Of a DNA stretch of 64,000 nucleotides, positions 10,380 through 22,887 are shown in pieces. Each line of letters begins with the position of its first letter. Position 1 is the first letter of the stretch. A model generated the notes under the pieces. The model saw only the letters and a list, made by a program, of their open reading frames with translations. It was not told the origin of the DNA and ran no database searches. The translations under genes were made by a program, and so were the position numbers. Where the stretch lies: the NCBI RefSeq assembly GCF_000247695.1, contig NW_004624748.1, positions 5,089,415-5,153,414 of the forward strand, in the 5' to 3' direction. The stretch is from Heterocephalus glaber (Eukaryota; Chordata; Mammalia; Rodentia; Bathyergidae).

Positions 10380-11540
10380 AATCTTGTAATCATGCTTTAA
10401 AAGATTCAGTGTCTCATTTTCTTTAAAGCCCTTAAAGGGCGAAAGCTGAGTTTCTGAAAGGGGTGTGTTTTATAGGCCAATACTGTTAAATCCTCATGTA
10501 TAATGCCAGAAGGCATGGAAAAATGGTTAAACAGTGAAGGGAGTTTATAGCCTCCCTCAAACTTTAGAGAGTATCCCGTTGAAGTAAGCACTGGGTAAAT
10601 TTCACCCTTTTGAACTGCTTTAGTATTGAGTGTGTATATTTAAATTCTACTAATATAGCAGTTTGTGTTGTGAGATGGCTTTTAATTCATTGCGTGAATT
10701 TCAGTCTGTTAGTATGCTACACAGATCTTTTTTCTTATATCTTCTTGTCTTTCTCTTTAAGAGGAAAGATATTATCTTTAAAGAAATTTCTTTGGCAGGT
10801 GATATTTATGTCTGTGAGCCAAATGATCAAGTTCGGGAACTTTAGAAAACAAATAGCAATAAAAACCAAAGCCATCAAGTTTGTAGCTTAAAAAAAGTTT
10901 TAAAATTTTAAATTAAGTACCTGTATGTTTGGTACAAGTTTGGCCTCATCTTAATAATCACGAGCTGGGGAGTCTGAGAAAAGGTCTTCCTCTGCCTGAG
11001 AATCATTGTGGGGAGAATGAAATTGTGAAGGAATATAAAAGACCTTTGTTACTGTTGTTATATTCCTTCTGTTTGTACTACTTTAAACAGTCAGTCATAT
11101 GTAAGAAACAAGGTTTGGGCCCTACAAGGGTCCAGAGTCCAGCAAGTCAGTAGAATTCTATTTTTTTGAAACTGTGTTGCATTGTTTTAAAAAAATCTTA
11201 AAACATTTTCATATTTTGTATGTGTTGAATGCACAAGAGGAATGTAGTGAGTGTTGGCTGAATTTAAACATCCCAGAGAAGAGGAATACTTCCTTTCAAT
11301 TATATATTTGACCCACAAAATTGACTAAAATTTAAAGTGTTTCCAAGAACACAGTGTAGACTTATCATCTAAAAAAATTGCAAGGATAAAGGAAAATTTA
11401 GAAAATACAAATAAGTTTAAAGAAGAATGTACATGCCCTGTAATTACACTGTCTAAAGGTAAGTTAATATTTTTTCTGTACAAATTTATTGGATTCCAGA
11501 CTTAAGGTAGTAAGATTTCAGATTGTCATATCCAAATCTA
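10380..11540. other. RCBTB1 intron 1, no feature recognised
   Basis: AT-rich intronic sequence after the U6-L1 insertion. Short frames here have no recognisable content. Confidence 0.5.
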
Positions 11541-11544
11541 GTGT

Positions 11545-11700
11545 ATTCTTTTGTTTTTTTGAAACGGGGCCTTTCTCTAATTCAGGCTGGCTTAAACTCA
11601 CTGTATAATCCAGGCTGGCCTTGAACTCGTGCAGTCCTCCTGTCTCAGCCTCCCAAGTGCTGTGATTGCAGATGTGTGCCACCATGCCCCTGGCCCACTA
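11545..11700 (-). mobile_element. B1-type SINE
   Basis: Antisense B1 with the duplicated inner segment (GGCTGGCTTAAACTCACTGT / GGCTGGCCTTGAACTCGTG) and CACCATGCCCCTGGC at its end. Confidence 0.8.
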
Positions 11701-12089
11701 GCTCATTCTTGAGTTTAGGTAATTTGACAGCAGGAGTTTAAATAACTAGGATACTTCTGTATATTTGAGTATTAGATATACTTTTAAAATGACATCATAT
11801 CCATGCATACATAATAGCAAATTGTCAGGTGTGAAATGTCTTCAGGAAGTGATCTAGTCCATGGAAGCCTGTTATTCTCAGACCATTCCTAAGGTGTGAT
11901 GTCTGTCCTTCGTATAGCCCCAGAAAGGAAGACATTATGGCTTTTTGAAATTAGAAGTCTACATGGTCAACTCTTGGCTGGAATAGTCTTTCTAATGCTT
12001 AAGAAAAAGTTAGTTTAGGAAGTAGACAAAGCCTGTCCCTTCTCAGATGCTTCAGTCCTGAAGTTAATTGGTATAGTGAAGACATCCAG

Positions 12090-12545
12090 TGGTTGTATTT
12101 ACAGATGTGATGGATTATTTCCAAAGATGACCACCAGCAATTCTCTTCCCATCCTTTGCTCCTTCCATGAGGAGTGAATCTGTTTCTGCTTTATTTGAAT
12201 GTAGGCTGGCCTAGTGACTTATTTTGATCAATAGAAAAGGTGGTAGAAGTGATACTGTGCAGTTCTGGGCTTAGCGACTAAGAAACATGGCAGCTTTAGC
12301 TTCCACTGACTTTTCTTAAAAGCGATGTGTAGAAGTGTACTGGGTATAGAAGCTTGGGCCATGCTAGGTGGAAGAGGAAAGACCACTGGGAGTGTCCCAT
12401 ATACATGAATGAGGCTTAATCAGACTTCATGGCCTGCATCCTCATGAGTAACCCTAGCTGAATACACTCAAAACACAGATCTAAGATAAATAAAAAAACT
12501 GTTGTTTTAAGTCACTGAGTATTGGGATGTTAAATTACTCAGCAT
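12090..12545 (+). mobile_element. MLT1-like MaLR LTR
   Basis: Characteristic phrases in order: GAATGTAGGCTGGCCTAGTG, TTTTGATCAATAGAA, CAGTTCTGGGCTTAGCGAC, and a 3' CTGTTGTTTTAAGTCACTGA. Confidence 0.65.
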
Positions 12546-13454
12546 AGATAAAACCCTTGGTATCAGTTTAGGTTATTTAGGAGTTATTCCCAAGATGTGA
12601 ACCCTGAGACAAAACTGTGGGCAACATATGCAGTAGCATGATTTAGTGATAAATCTCTAAATTAATCAAATCTATATTTCGTAGGACATAGGGAATGTAT
12701 TTGTTGAATTAAACTGAAAATTTTGGTATATCTCATGCTTTGCAAGGTAAAATCAGAATCAAGGTTAAGTCAGAATATCATTTTCTTTTGTGCCCTTGGT
12801 TACTACTTGTACATGTGGTTGTTATCAGTTTATAGTAAACATTTTGTGATATGATTATCTGAAGTGTTTTAAAGGACTCAGCATTATTGAAATGATGGAT
12901 GTGTGATGTTTCTCTTTCAGTTTGCCATTTGATGAAATTAGCACTATTTATATTTATAAATCCATGCAGTAAAGGTAGTAGATCTGCACTGAATATATAT
13001 ATGAGAGATGCTCCATCTTCAAAGTGCAAGGAGAGTGGATCACAAGCAAACTGTCATTTCTAAGGTGTATGTTACAGAACTTTAAGCAAACAAAACAGTG
13101 GATTTTTCAGGAACACTTCTATCACCGTCTTTAAATGGGAAAATCCTCTGAGGAATTTTCTGTTCCAGTTCTGGTTACATCAACTTTACAACAACTTCCT
13201 GGGGAAATAGCTTGCTGGAAATCAAAGGGTACTTCAAGAGCCTATGATCTTCAACTTGTTCTGAGTGCTGGGTTCTTGCTAGGTTTCCCTGACCAGTGCT
13301 CTTTTCCTTCCTCTTTGGTTGCTGCTTCAAATTTCTGTTATTTTTTTTTGTTTTTGTTTTCCCAAAATTGTTCCACTCCACATTTATTGTTCTTCCTCTT
13401 AACAGAATGTCTTACCTCTTCACAGGGAAAATTAGGTGACCTCTGAAGAAAATG

Positions 13455-13605
13455 CCTCTAGATGCCAGTCAAAACCATAATAAGATATCACCTCACACAT
13501 TGGGATATAGCTCTATTGAAAAGACAAGAGGGTTAGTGAGGTTATGGAAAAATTGGAACCTTTGTACATTGCTGATGGGCCTGTACAATGCAGAAGAATA
13601 CGGGT
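13455..13605 (+). mobile_element. Old LINE-1 ORF2 fragment
   Basis: CCATAATAAGATATCACCTC…AAAAGACAAGAGGG…CCTTTGTACATTGCTGATGG is the usual L1 ORF2 3' region in sense orientation. Confidence 0.65.
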
Positions 13606-13639
13606 GAATATTCCTCCAGCACCTGGCTCCTAGTATTTA

Positions 13640-13912
13640 AACTTTTTTTTTCCTCCCCAGCACTGGGGAGTGAACCCAGGGCCTTTGCCTTCTTAAATAT
13701 TTTATTTTGAGGGCCCGGGATTTAGCTCAGTGGTTCCACTGCCTGACCCGCAAGTGCAAGGACCCAAGTTTGATCCCCAGTACCAAAAAAAATTTATTTT
13801 GAGACGAGGACTTGCTAAGTCACTAAATTGCCCAGGTTGGGCTTGAACTTGTGATCTTCCTGCCTTAGCCGCTCAGGGTGCTGGGATTGCAGGTGTGGAC
13901 CACCAGGTCCAG
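13640..13912 (-). mobile_element. B1-dID composite SINE, split by a younger ID
   Basis: An antisense ID half (13645-13690) and an antisense B1 half (13800-13912) are separated by the ID element at 13712-13792. Confidence 0.8.
13712..13792 (+). mobile_element. Young ID SINE nested in a B1-dID linker
   Basis: GGCCCGGGATTTAGCTCAGT…GATCCCCAGTACC plus A tail. The 11-bp duplication TTTATTTTGAG at 13701-13711 and 13793-13803 lies in the T-rich linker of the older element. Confidence 0.92.
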
Positions 13913-13979
13913 CTATTCAGCCTTTATTTAAAATGGCTATTTTTGGGGGGGAGATCCAACTCATCTTTTCCTTCCTCCT

Positions 13980-15060
13980 CTTGTGTTGGAATGGAAGACA
14001 GTCCCCATTTCTACAACTCCTCACACACCTTTGCTGTGGAACCGTTCTCTGCTGCTTTGTCAATACCTCATTTGGTTGTTATACCCTGTCCTCTATCTTT
14101 GACTTCTCTCTGTGGGCTCCTTTTCATAGCTTTTAAACATTGAAGTCTAATATGTTTCAAGAAAATTACCAAAAATTACCCCTCAACTCCATCTTATTCT
14201 GCAGTTATACCCTGTTTCTCTGTTTTCTTTCACAACTGAATTTCTGGAACAAGTTGTTTATACTCGTTGTTTCCTTTTCTTCACCTTTTACATATGCCTC
14301 TACCTGCGGCAGTGTGGCTTCTGCCCACAGCCTCGTGAGACTCTGCTTGTTGAGGTCAGTGGTGATTCTCCTTGTTAGAGTCTGTGGCACTTCCTTGTTT
14401 GGTCTCTCAGCAGCATTTGACACTGGCGTGCTCCGTTTGTCATTCTCGTGTCCCTAGATCATGACGCTGTACTCCCCTGGTTTTTCTTCTCCCTCTATTC
14501 CTTTCAGTCTCTTCTGTGGGGTACTCCATGTCCTTTTCCTTTTGGAGGTTCTTGAGTTCTGCCAGGATCCTCTGCACTTCTGACTCCACGTACTTTTCAC
14601 TGGGTGATCTCCTGTCAGATTTCTAAGTTTCCAATCCAGATCTCTCTCTCTTGAACTTTGGATTTATAAATTTGTCTGTGGAGATGTGTCTACTTTGACA
14701 TCCTGCAGTTCCCTAAACCTTAAAATGTTCAGAGTGGAGCTCACCCCCCTGGAGCCTGATGTGTTCTCTATTCAGCCTGGGGCAGCCCAGTGCACTCAGG
14801 CGGAACATCTGGGTATAAGCTTTGACTGTACCTTTCCCTTTGTCCAGTGCCCACCTCCCATCAGCCAATCATGTCCAGTGTTTTCCCTTTCCCTTGTGTA
14901 GGCTTCTAGTCCTTTCTTTCCCAGATTGATGTTTCCTAGATTGATGCAGTTACGTTTGACTCTCTCAACACTCCTCACTCCATCTAGTCTTCACATTAGT
15001 CTCCAATGTAGGTCTCTTTAGAGTCTTTAGGTCTCTTTAGTGCATCCCTCTCTGTGTGTA
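13980..15060 (+). mobile_element. Old L2-like LINE fragment
   Basis: It is pyrimidine-rich, with phrases typical of the L2 3' ORF region (GACTTCTCTCTGTGGGCTCC, GGGTGATCTCCTGTCAGATT, CACCTCCCATCAGCCAATCA). No intact frame. Confidence 0.55.
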
Positions 15061-15234
15061 CCGATCTCCCCACCCATTGTAAGCTGTGGTGAAGTCAAAG
15101 GGGTTTTAGGGCTGGCCTGTGTCCTGTTTACCTAAGGACATTTAGTAAACATTTATTGAGTGAATAGAGTTCATGGTTCTGTCTATTCATTACTGTAATT
15201 TTGGCTTTAGCTCATCACAGGGTATAGTTGGTAC

Positions 15235-15370
15235 TTTTTTATATAGTCTGATGCAGTGGTGTGTGCCTATAGTTTCACCTACTTGAGAAGCTGAAGTAGA
15301 AGAGTCCTAGTCCAGCCTGGGTAGCATAATGAGACCATATTGCAAAAAACCAACCAAACAAGCAAAAATA
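15235..15370 (+). mobile_element. Diverged B1-type SINE
   Basis: GTGGTGTGTGCCTATAGTTT…CCAGCCTGGGTAGCATAATG with an A-rich end. Confidence 0.7.
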
Positions 15371-15399
15371 CACAAAACAAAACAAAGCACTTGTGACTA

Positions 15400-16650
15400 G
15401 GAGACAAAATTGCTTTCAGAACTTCCATGTAGGGAAGGTTCATGAAACCATAGGTAGGTTTAAACTTGACCCTTCTATCCCAACCTTGAACTCATTAGAA
15501 AAATAAAATGAAGTATTATTGTGTTGTATCGATTTCTTTAAATCTTTGACCCATCTGTTTTTGTTTGGTCTATTTTGTGACACCTATATGTGTGATACAG
15601 CAGAGACCAAAACCACAGAAAAACATCATTGAAATTTTTGGTTTCCTTTTGAAATAAAAGTATTCTGAACAGCAATACTTTTATAAGATCACAGTCAGCT
15701 TCACACCCCTGTATGTTACTTTTTGCTGCTATTATTGGCATGGGTTATTTTTTTAACTTGAGTACATGCCTTCTATAGAATTATTTCTTCATTTTTCAGT
15801 GAGCTGTCAGATACTCTATGTCCTGGAATTGCCAGAAGCTTCCGGGCAGTGGCATGAAAGCAACCATATGAGTGATAGGGCTGAAGAGACACTTCAGGGG
15901 CCATTATTGCAAGTTGTGCTTCAAGTCAAATAACTTTTTGGCTGTTGGAAATTGACAGTTGCAGTATTGTACATTTTCCTCTAAAGTAGTGATGAATTTG
16001 AACAAAACTAGAAAAGAAAAGGGTAGTCACAATCAGTGTTGGAAAATTCTGTGACAGTAATCATGCTGTCTTTACATGATGGGAGAATTACCTTCAGTCC
16101 CCTGACAGGTGGCTTCAGCTGCATCTTTATGAAGACTGACAAACTATGGAGAATGCTACACTTTCAGACTTCCTGGTCTTGTGGCATTTGTCAAAATTCG
16201 GGATATTCTTTTCCTTTCATTCTTGTAGTTCTGTGAACTTGAAAAGAGAGAAGTGGAGAGCGAGTGTTCTAGCAGCTAAGACAGTGAGAGAATGAGAATT
16301 AGTGCCCCAACAAATCTTTGAAACTTTGCATTTTATTTGCAGCCCTTATAGAATGGGTGAAATAGTTTTAAGGTATATTTTGTTTTGAAATGTTTGAGGC
16401 TGATTCTATCTCAGCTTATCTGAACCTAGGCACCGTACAAAGCATCTCCTTAGTCTCTGAAAGCACATCAGAATAGGTATGAAAGAAGTGGGTGTGAGTA
16501 GCGTGTGGTTTTTCTGTGTTTTCAATTACTTTCTTTGCAGCATAAATGGATGACACCGTTACAAGGTTTCATTTCAAAAAGTTTACTCCAAAACCTAGAA
16601 CTCTTTCATTTGAAAGTTTTCCTAGAGTTGAAATATAATGTATTAAAAAA
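15400..16650. other. RCBTB1 intron 1, no feature recognised
   Basis: Unique-looking AT-rich sequence without recognisable repeats or exons. Confidence 0.45.
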
Positions 16651-16654
16651 TAGA

Positions 16655-16937
16655 GAAGATCTGGATATGGTGGTGCATGCCTGTAATCCCAGTACTTGGG
16701 AGGCTGAAGCAGGAGGATCACAAGTTTCAGTCTTGCCTAAACAATTTAGCAAGACCCTGTCTCAAAAAAAAATAGAGGGATAGGGGCTGGGGATTTAGCT
16801 CAATGGTTCTGCCGCCTGCCTCGCAAGTGCAAGGACCCCAGTTCAATCCCCAGTACCAAAAAAAAAAAAAAAAAATAGAGGGCTGGAGATGTAGCTCAGT
16901 ACAAAGGCCAGAGTTCTGTTTCTAGTACTAGAAAAAA
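16655..16937 (+). mobile_element. B1-dID composite SINE, split by a younger ID
   Basis: The B1 half (GGTGGTGCATGCCTGTAATC…CCCTGTCTCAAAA) and the ID half (GGCTGGAGATGTAGCTCAGT…) are separated by the ID inserted at about 16782-16865. Confidence 0.85.
16782..16865 (+). mobile_element. Young ID SINE nested in the B1-dID linker
   Basis: GGGGCTGGGGATTTAGCTCA…CAATCCCCAGTACC plus A run. AAAATAGAGGG occurs on both sides. Confidence 0.88.
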
Positions 16938-17097
16938 AAAAATAGGCCATGCCCTTAAATCTTGCTCCAGTGAGAGATTCCATTGATAAAAAAAGGAAGA
17001 ACACTATGAAGACCACTTGTTCTTGGAGGAAACTAGATCTTCACTGAGGAAATGCTTATATTTATTATATCATCTGGTAGAATGCAGAGAGTTAAGG

Positions 17098-17185
17098 TGC
17101 CGGGGATTTAGCTCAATGGCACTGCATCTGCCTCACAAGTGCCAGGTCCTGAGTTCGATCCCTGATACCAATAAAAAAACAAAAA
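17098..17185 (+). mobile_element. ID-type SINE
   Basis: TGCCGGGGATTTAGCTCAAT…GAGTTCGATCCCTGATACC with an A-rich end. Confidence 0.88.
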
Positions 17186-17189
17186 CGTT

Positions 17190-18990
17190 TATCATATGGA
17201 CTATATACTTGCATGTTGTATCCCCGTTGTTTTCTTAGTTATTCCAATTGTATTTACATTCTAGGTTTACACTCACTTAGGATCTGACTTTATATTAGAT
17301 TTTCAGCTCCTCAGAGGGTAGGGGTCATGATTGGGGTGTTCTTTACACTGTCCCCTAGATTCTTGGTATCTAGGATTATTGCTAAAGAATCAGTAATGAA
17401 TGCTGTTGTTTTGTTCACATTATCATAAAATAGTGCTTATTTTTGGAGGCATGATAGACTTTATTTCATTAAGTATAAATAGGTTCCTATTTCCATGCAG
17501 CTTAGCAGCTTAAACTGATAACTAAAATCCTCACCTTAGCAATTTAAACTGATAACTAAAATCCTATGAAGTTGAAGGATCTCTATTAGAAATGTTCAGA
17601 ATATGCCCAAGTGCTTTAGTTAAAAGCTTCTTGGAATTAGAAAAGAAATAATATTGCATATTTAGCATTGTTGTTTCTAATAGTCCAAACCTGGATATTG
17701 CAGGTATGCTGAAGAATGGTTAGGCCACTTTAAGTGGATCCCTGAGGCTCAGTTTCCACAGTAAATTGGTGTAAACTCACTTTATGCACCACACATGACA
17801 CCAGAATGTAGGTGCTGACTTTCTCTGAAGAGTTGCTTACTACATTCTGGTCTCTTTTTCTTGGAAGGTTTTCAGGTTAGCAAAAGGCAGGTCCAAAGTT
17901 GAAAAGTCTCTTGCGGCCAGATACTGCCTGGTTAGAATAAGGGAGGGGCTTGAGATCTGTGTGGAAACCACATGTTCATAGGTCAATGCTAAATTTCTAG
18001 TTTTAATATTGAGACCATTATTTCATCAAAACAAAATTTCCCTGTGCTATTTATCTCTTATTTCCTGTTTTTCAAACTCCATAAGCATCTTCAAATATAT
18101 TTTTTGCCACGTAAAATCTTCTCTCATCCTCCCTTAGTACTTGGTTCCTAGGGGAAAGTAAAATAAATGTGCTCTTAGAGGAATCAAAAGATTGGTTGTT
18201 ACCCTACTCCTTCAGCCCTCCAGTTCTAAATGTAGATTTCTAAAATTGGAAGGTCTGTGTTTGTCCTTCTGATTGAATTTGCTTTTTAGACTATAAAATA
18301 AAACAACCTTTTCTTCCCCCATGCACAAACTCTCTTAGGGACAGTGCCATACCAGGGAGTGGGATATTGATCAGTAGTTCTAATGGATGTAGAGCAAGTC
18401 CTGTGGGGACACAGGATGTCTTTTCAAGTGCCAAAGAAAATACCAAGATTCATGTGGATGGAGGTATTTAACTCTTCTACCTCTGCTTCCATTTATCTTT
18501 TCTATTCTTCTACCCTTGCTTTATCGCCATACAGTTAAAAATAATCATTTATTCACCTACTAACTACATGAGTCAATTCTATTTATGAGGTTTTTCCTCG
18601 ATAAAATATGGGTTATAAAGATATCAAAAAATTGCCATCTTAGTGAAGTACTTCAGAAGTAACTATTTAATATTGTTGACATGCTAATTACAGCTCATCA
18701 TTTTTATGATTATCAATCAATCCCTGGGAAGACCTGTCATCTTATCAGTTCATTGAGTCTAGTTTGATTGGTATATGTGCTAGAAAGTTCTAAGAAGTGA
18801 TTTCTTTTAAAAATATTCCATTCAGAATATCCCTAATCTGAAGTTAAATTTCCAAGACAGAATTAATGAAGTATGATTATATGATTATACTTTTCCGAAA
18901 GTAATTTTTAAGACCTTTCTACATTGAATTTTAAAAATATATTCTTGAGTTTATTAATTACCTGTGGGTAATTATTTGATTTTTAAAATT
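17190..18990. other. RCBTB1 intron 1, mostly unrecognised
   Basis: A weak MIR/L2-like patch may lie at 17290-17400. CTTAGCAxxTTAAACTGATA is repeated in tandem at about 17500-17570 (unit near 45 bp). Otherwise nothing recognisable. Confidence 0.4.
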
Positions 18991-18999
18991 ATAGATTTT

Positions 19000-19690
19000 T
19001 AAATTATAGATGTAAAATATACATGACATGACATTTACCTTTTTAAAGAATACAGTTCAGTAACTCTGTACATTCACATTGTTGTGTGGCTATTATTTCA
19101 TCTATCTCTAGGATTTCCCATCATCCTGAAGTGAAACAATATGTTCATTGAATAATAACATCCCATTTCCACCAACCCTTAGTTCTTGGCAACCGCCATT
19201 CTATTGTGTATGAATTTGACTATTCTATGATATCTATTTATGTATTTATTTGTGAGACAGGGTCTTGCTATGTGGTTCAGACCAGCCTTAAACTCACTCT
19301 GTAGCCCAGAATGGCCTCAGACTGTTAGGCATCCTCTTGCCTCAGCCTCCTGAGTTCTGGGATTATAGGTGTGTGCCACCATGCCCAGCTTCTAGGGTAC
19401 TTTATATAAATGGATCAAATACTATTTGTCCTTTTGTGCTGATTTATTTCACATTAGTATAGTAACTTCAGGATTCATCTATGTTGTAGCATGTATCAGT
19501 TTCCTTTCCATATATGGTCTATATATATATATTCATCACCTTTTATTTATCCATTCATCTGTCAATGACATTTTGGTTGTTTCCATATTTTGGCTGTTGT
19601 AAATAATACTGCTATGATCATTGGATCATTAAGTTCCTGTTCTTCATTCTTTTGGGTACATACTAGAAATGAAATTGGTTTTGTGATGGT
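19000..19690 (-). mobile_element. Old L1M-type LINE fragment interrupted by a B1
   Basis: Antisense phrases typical of old L1 3' ends (CAGTTCAGTAACTCTGTACA, CCTTAGTTCTTGGCAACCGC, TTTATCCATTCATCTGTCAA). The element is split by the B1 at 19236-19393. Confidence 0.6.
19236..19393 (-). mobile_element. B1-type SINE
   Basis: GAGACAGGGTCTTGCTATGT…CTGGGATTATAGGTGTGTGC, with the duplicated inner segment. Confidence 0.85.
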
Positions 19691-20035
19691 TAAGGTAGAA
19701 TGTCAGTTTGATTTGGTTTGGGATCTGGCCCCAGAGTGTTTGGGGGATCAGTTGGAACACACTTCTGTGTGTGTCTGGTGGGTCATGGAGGCATGACCTT
19801 GGAGTCTATATCTGGTTCCTCACTTCTTTCTCTATGGTTCTGCTCCCCTGCTGTGCTTCTCAGCTACCATGAACTGAGGCCCTTTGCTTCGCCATACCCT
19901 TGCACCATGATGTTCCTGCCTGGGAGCCAGTCAAACATGTACTCAGTCCCCGGAAACCATGAGCTAAATTACTTTTTCTTCTTTAAGTTGTGGTTTTTTG
20001 TATTGTGTCCCAGCAATGGAAAAGCTGACTAGTAA
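19690..20035 (+). mobile_element. MaLR-type LTR
   Basis: GAATGTCAGTTTGATTTGGT…CTGCTTCTCAGCTACCATGAACTG-like text…CCATGAGCTAAATTAC…AAGCTGACTAGTA, the layout of a rodent MaLR LTR. Confidence 0.6.
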
Positions 20036-20237
20036 GTCTAGTACCATGGTACATGTAACATTTAATATTCCTATCTTCTACATTTAATTTTATATTTCGT
20101 TTTACATATTTTGCTTGATAATCCACCACTCTAGGTTGTGAATCTATAGAAGGAGTATATTTTAAAAATTTTAACAGCTTAGGAGGCAAAATATAATAGA
20201 AATAAGAAAGCTTTCATCTCATTTAAAATATTTATTT

Positions 20238-20420
20238 TTTGTGGTACTGAAGATTGAACCCAGAACTTTCGCACTGAGCTGAATCCCCTGCTTTTTATTA
20301 TTTTATTAGTTTATATTTTGAGATAGGCTCTTGCTTAGTTACTGATTTTCCTGGGCTGGGTTTCAACTTGTCATCCTTCTGGCTCAGCTTCGCAGGCATA
20401 GGATACCATGCCCAGCTCAA
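20238..20420 (-). mobile_element. B1-dID composite SINE
   Basis: An antisense ID half ending GCTGAATCCCCTGC, then an antisense B1 half. Confidence 0.7.
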
Positions 20421-20510
20421 GTATTTATTTTTACTGATCACATAAAATTCTAGAAATTTGGGAATATATTTTTAAAATGCAAAGCAAGAAAATATCACCT
20501 GTAATCTTTT

Positions 20511-20597
20511 TTTTTTTTTTTTGGTACCAGGGATTGAACTCAGGACCTTGCACTTGTGAGGCAGGCGATGGAACCACTGAGCTAAATCCCCAGTCCT
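20511..20597 (-). mobile_element. Young ID SINE with 13-bp target duplication
   Basis: The T run and GGTACCAGGGATTGAACTCA…GCTAAATCCCCAG are bounded by CCTGTAATCTTTT at 20498-20510 and 20598-20610. Confidence 0.92.
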
Positions 20598-20619
20598 CCT
20601 GTAATCTTTTCAGAGAGAT

Positions 20620-21400
20620 GTTTTGGCCTATTTTCTCTCTATATTTTATTTTTTCACTTAAAAATTATTTTATATTTTAAAAATTATACATTATATATTG
20701 TTTTATAATGTAGCTGTTACAGCTAAATCTTCCAGGATACATTTTTGTTGGGTTTTGTTTTGGGAATGAGCACATGGTTTAGTTGTATTATACTTTTTAT
20801 TGGCATCTTTCCTTGGGATGCTTCTGTGGTGGTGGCTACCATTTGTAATGTGTATAGTACCACAAGATGGGAACGCATTGGTGTACCTTTCTTAGGGTAC
20901 TAGTTAAGCACTGCTGAATGCTTACCAAGGTGCAAGCCTGTCAGGGAAGGCTGGGTTGAGCAGGCCAGTTGAAGATTCTGCCTCATTAGCAGTGCCCCTC
21001 AATTCTTTAAGTGACTCATTGACATCTTACTATTTGAAGCATCTGAAATACTCTGCAACCTTTGGATGGTGATTTAAATGAAATCTAGATGAGCTATATA
21101 GTCCTTTAACATGAAATCTGGATAGAACAAATATATTAATACTTCCCTTTCAGGTTTAGGCAAATTTAATAGATGTCATAAAATACCAGCACTGTTGTAA
21201 TGTTGTTTTTCTTAACCTTGCATTTTTGAGTCATTGTTAGGCCCAGGGTACTTAAGGCTAATTAGATTTTATAAGAGATCAAATCCTAATTCATTTGTAA
21301 TTATTCTACCTGGTTTCGTTTATTGACTTGGTAATAAATACTTTATAATTATTTAAATTCATAGAATCATGATACTTAGTATATTGTTTTGTTTGTTTGT
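20620..21400. other. RCBTB1 intron 1, no feature recognised
   Basis: AT-rich unique-looking sequence. Confidence 0.45.
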
Positions 21401-21404
21401 TTTG

Positions 21405-21595
21405 CAGTACTGGGGATTGAATCCAAGGGCTTCACCCTGAGCTGCATCCCCAACCCCCTCCATCCCCTTTTGTTTCAGACACAGGATCTTAATAACTTGC
21501 TGAGTTGCCCAGACTGGCCTTGAACGTGCAGTCTTACTTCAGAATTCCCCAGAGTGCAGAGATTAAAGTGTGTGCCACCATGCCTGCCTAGCACA
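21405..21595 (-). mobile_element. B1-dID composite SINE
   Basis: CAGTACTGGGGATTGAATCC…GAGCTGCATCCCCAACCC, then antisense B1 to CACCATGCCTGCC. Confidence 0.75.
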
Positions 21596-21837
21596 TTTAA
21601 AAAAATACTAGCAGAGGTGCCACTGCCCCCAGGAAAATGTAGTAAACACCTCAACACTAATCAAATTGTAGCAAGGTCAGTGGTAATTTTGAGTTAATCA
21701 GAACATTTTGGTGGTATTTACATTACACTGTGTTGCATTAGGATGGAAATACTACACAGCCAATTTAAAGACCGTGTCTTCTTGTTCTGTATGGCACATA
21801 GTGTGCCCTGGGGTTTTTTTGGGGTTTTTTTTTTGTT

Positions 21838-21930
21838 GTTGTTGTTTTCTTTTTGGAGTACTAGAGATCAAAACCAGGGCCTCATGTGTGCTAGGCAAGT
21901 GTCTTACCACTTTGTTGTATCCCCAGCCCA
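21838..21930 (-). mobile_element. Older ID-like SINE
   Basis: TGGAGTACTAGAGATCAAAA…CTAGGCAAGTGTCTTACCAC…CCCCAGCCC. Confidence 0.7.
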
Positions 21931-22009
21931 TACAGTGATTGCTTTTGAGGAGATGGTCAGAGAGAGATGGTAGGGAGACTTGCTTTCCTGTATTCTTTTG
22001 TGCCATTTG

Positions 22010-22102
22010 TTTACTTTTTTTTTTTGGTACTACTTGGAATCAAACTCAGCACCTTGAGCTTGCTAGGCAGGCACAGTGCTGTTGAGCTACAACGCCAGCC
22101 CA
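22010..22102 (-). mobile_element. Older ID-like SINE
   Basis: A T run, GGTACTACTTGGAATCAAAC, ending GAGCTACAACGCCAGCCC. Confidence 0.75.
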
Positions 22103-22523
22103 TGGTTTGAAAGAGTGTTTTAAACCATGGTTATGCATTTTTGTTCTCCTCTAAGTCCTTTGCTTGCCTCCACAAAAAACACAGTGTTCAAGAACACATA
22201 TATATATTCATGCATGTACACTTGTCAGAATACTCAAATGTCGTTGAAAGATTCTAGCTGTGCAGTGACAGGGCATAGTATATTTTGATGTGTTTAATCC
22301 TCATTGAATATATGGTATGATGCTTACAGCTGATAAGCATCTGGTCCCTGTCATCCTAGTTGGTGCTCACAGAAAAAAAATCTCTCTGGGATGGTGGGAA
22401 CTGAGGTGTTGTTGACTAAGCAAACTTAAGCTCAAGGTGCTTTCTACATGTGCTAAGGGAGGGGTTGGAGCCAGAAGAAACTTGGTGTTGAGCCTGTCTC
22501 TCTTGGCTATTTTTAGAAGTCTA

Positions 22524-22609
22524 GGGCCAGGATGTAGCTCAGTGGCGCCACGCCTGCCTGGCAAGCGCAAGGTCTAGAGTTTGATCCCCAGTATCGAGAA
22601 AAAAAACAA
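22524..22609 (+). mobile_element. ID-type SINE
   Basis: GGGCCAGGATGTAGCTCAGT…TTTGATCCCCAGTATC plus A tail. AGAAGTCTA flanks both ends. Confidence 0.88.
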
Positions 22610-22803
22610 CAAGAAGTCTAAGAGGTGAGTAGGAAGGAACTTTAAATGTTCTGGTCCTCATCAGGAAACCCTGTTTTTATTCTATTTCAGTTTCCAGTGG
22701 TGAGAGCCAGAATGGAAGTTCACTTGGCACAATACGATTTTGTACTCTGAGGACCACTGGAATGTCTAGATAGACTCTTTAACCTTAAAAAAATGTGAGC
22801 CCT

Positions 22804-22887
22804 AGGGTCCGGGGATTTAGCTCAGTGGTTTTGCCGCCTGCTGCGCAAGCGCAAGGAACCGAGTTTGATCGCTGGTACCAAAAGAAA
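22804..22887 (+). mobile_element. ID-type SINE
   Basis: GGGTCCGGGGATTTAGCTCA…GTACCAAAAG. AAAATGTGAGCCCT recurs at both ends as the target duplication. Confidence 0.9.
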
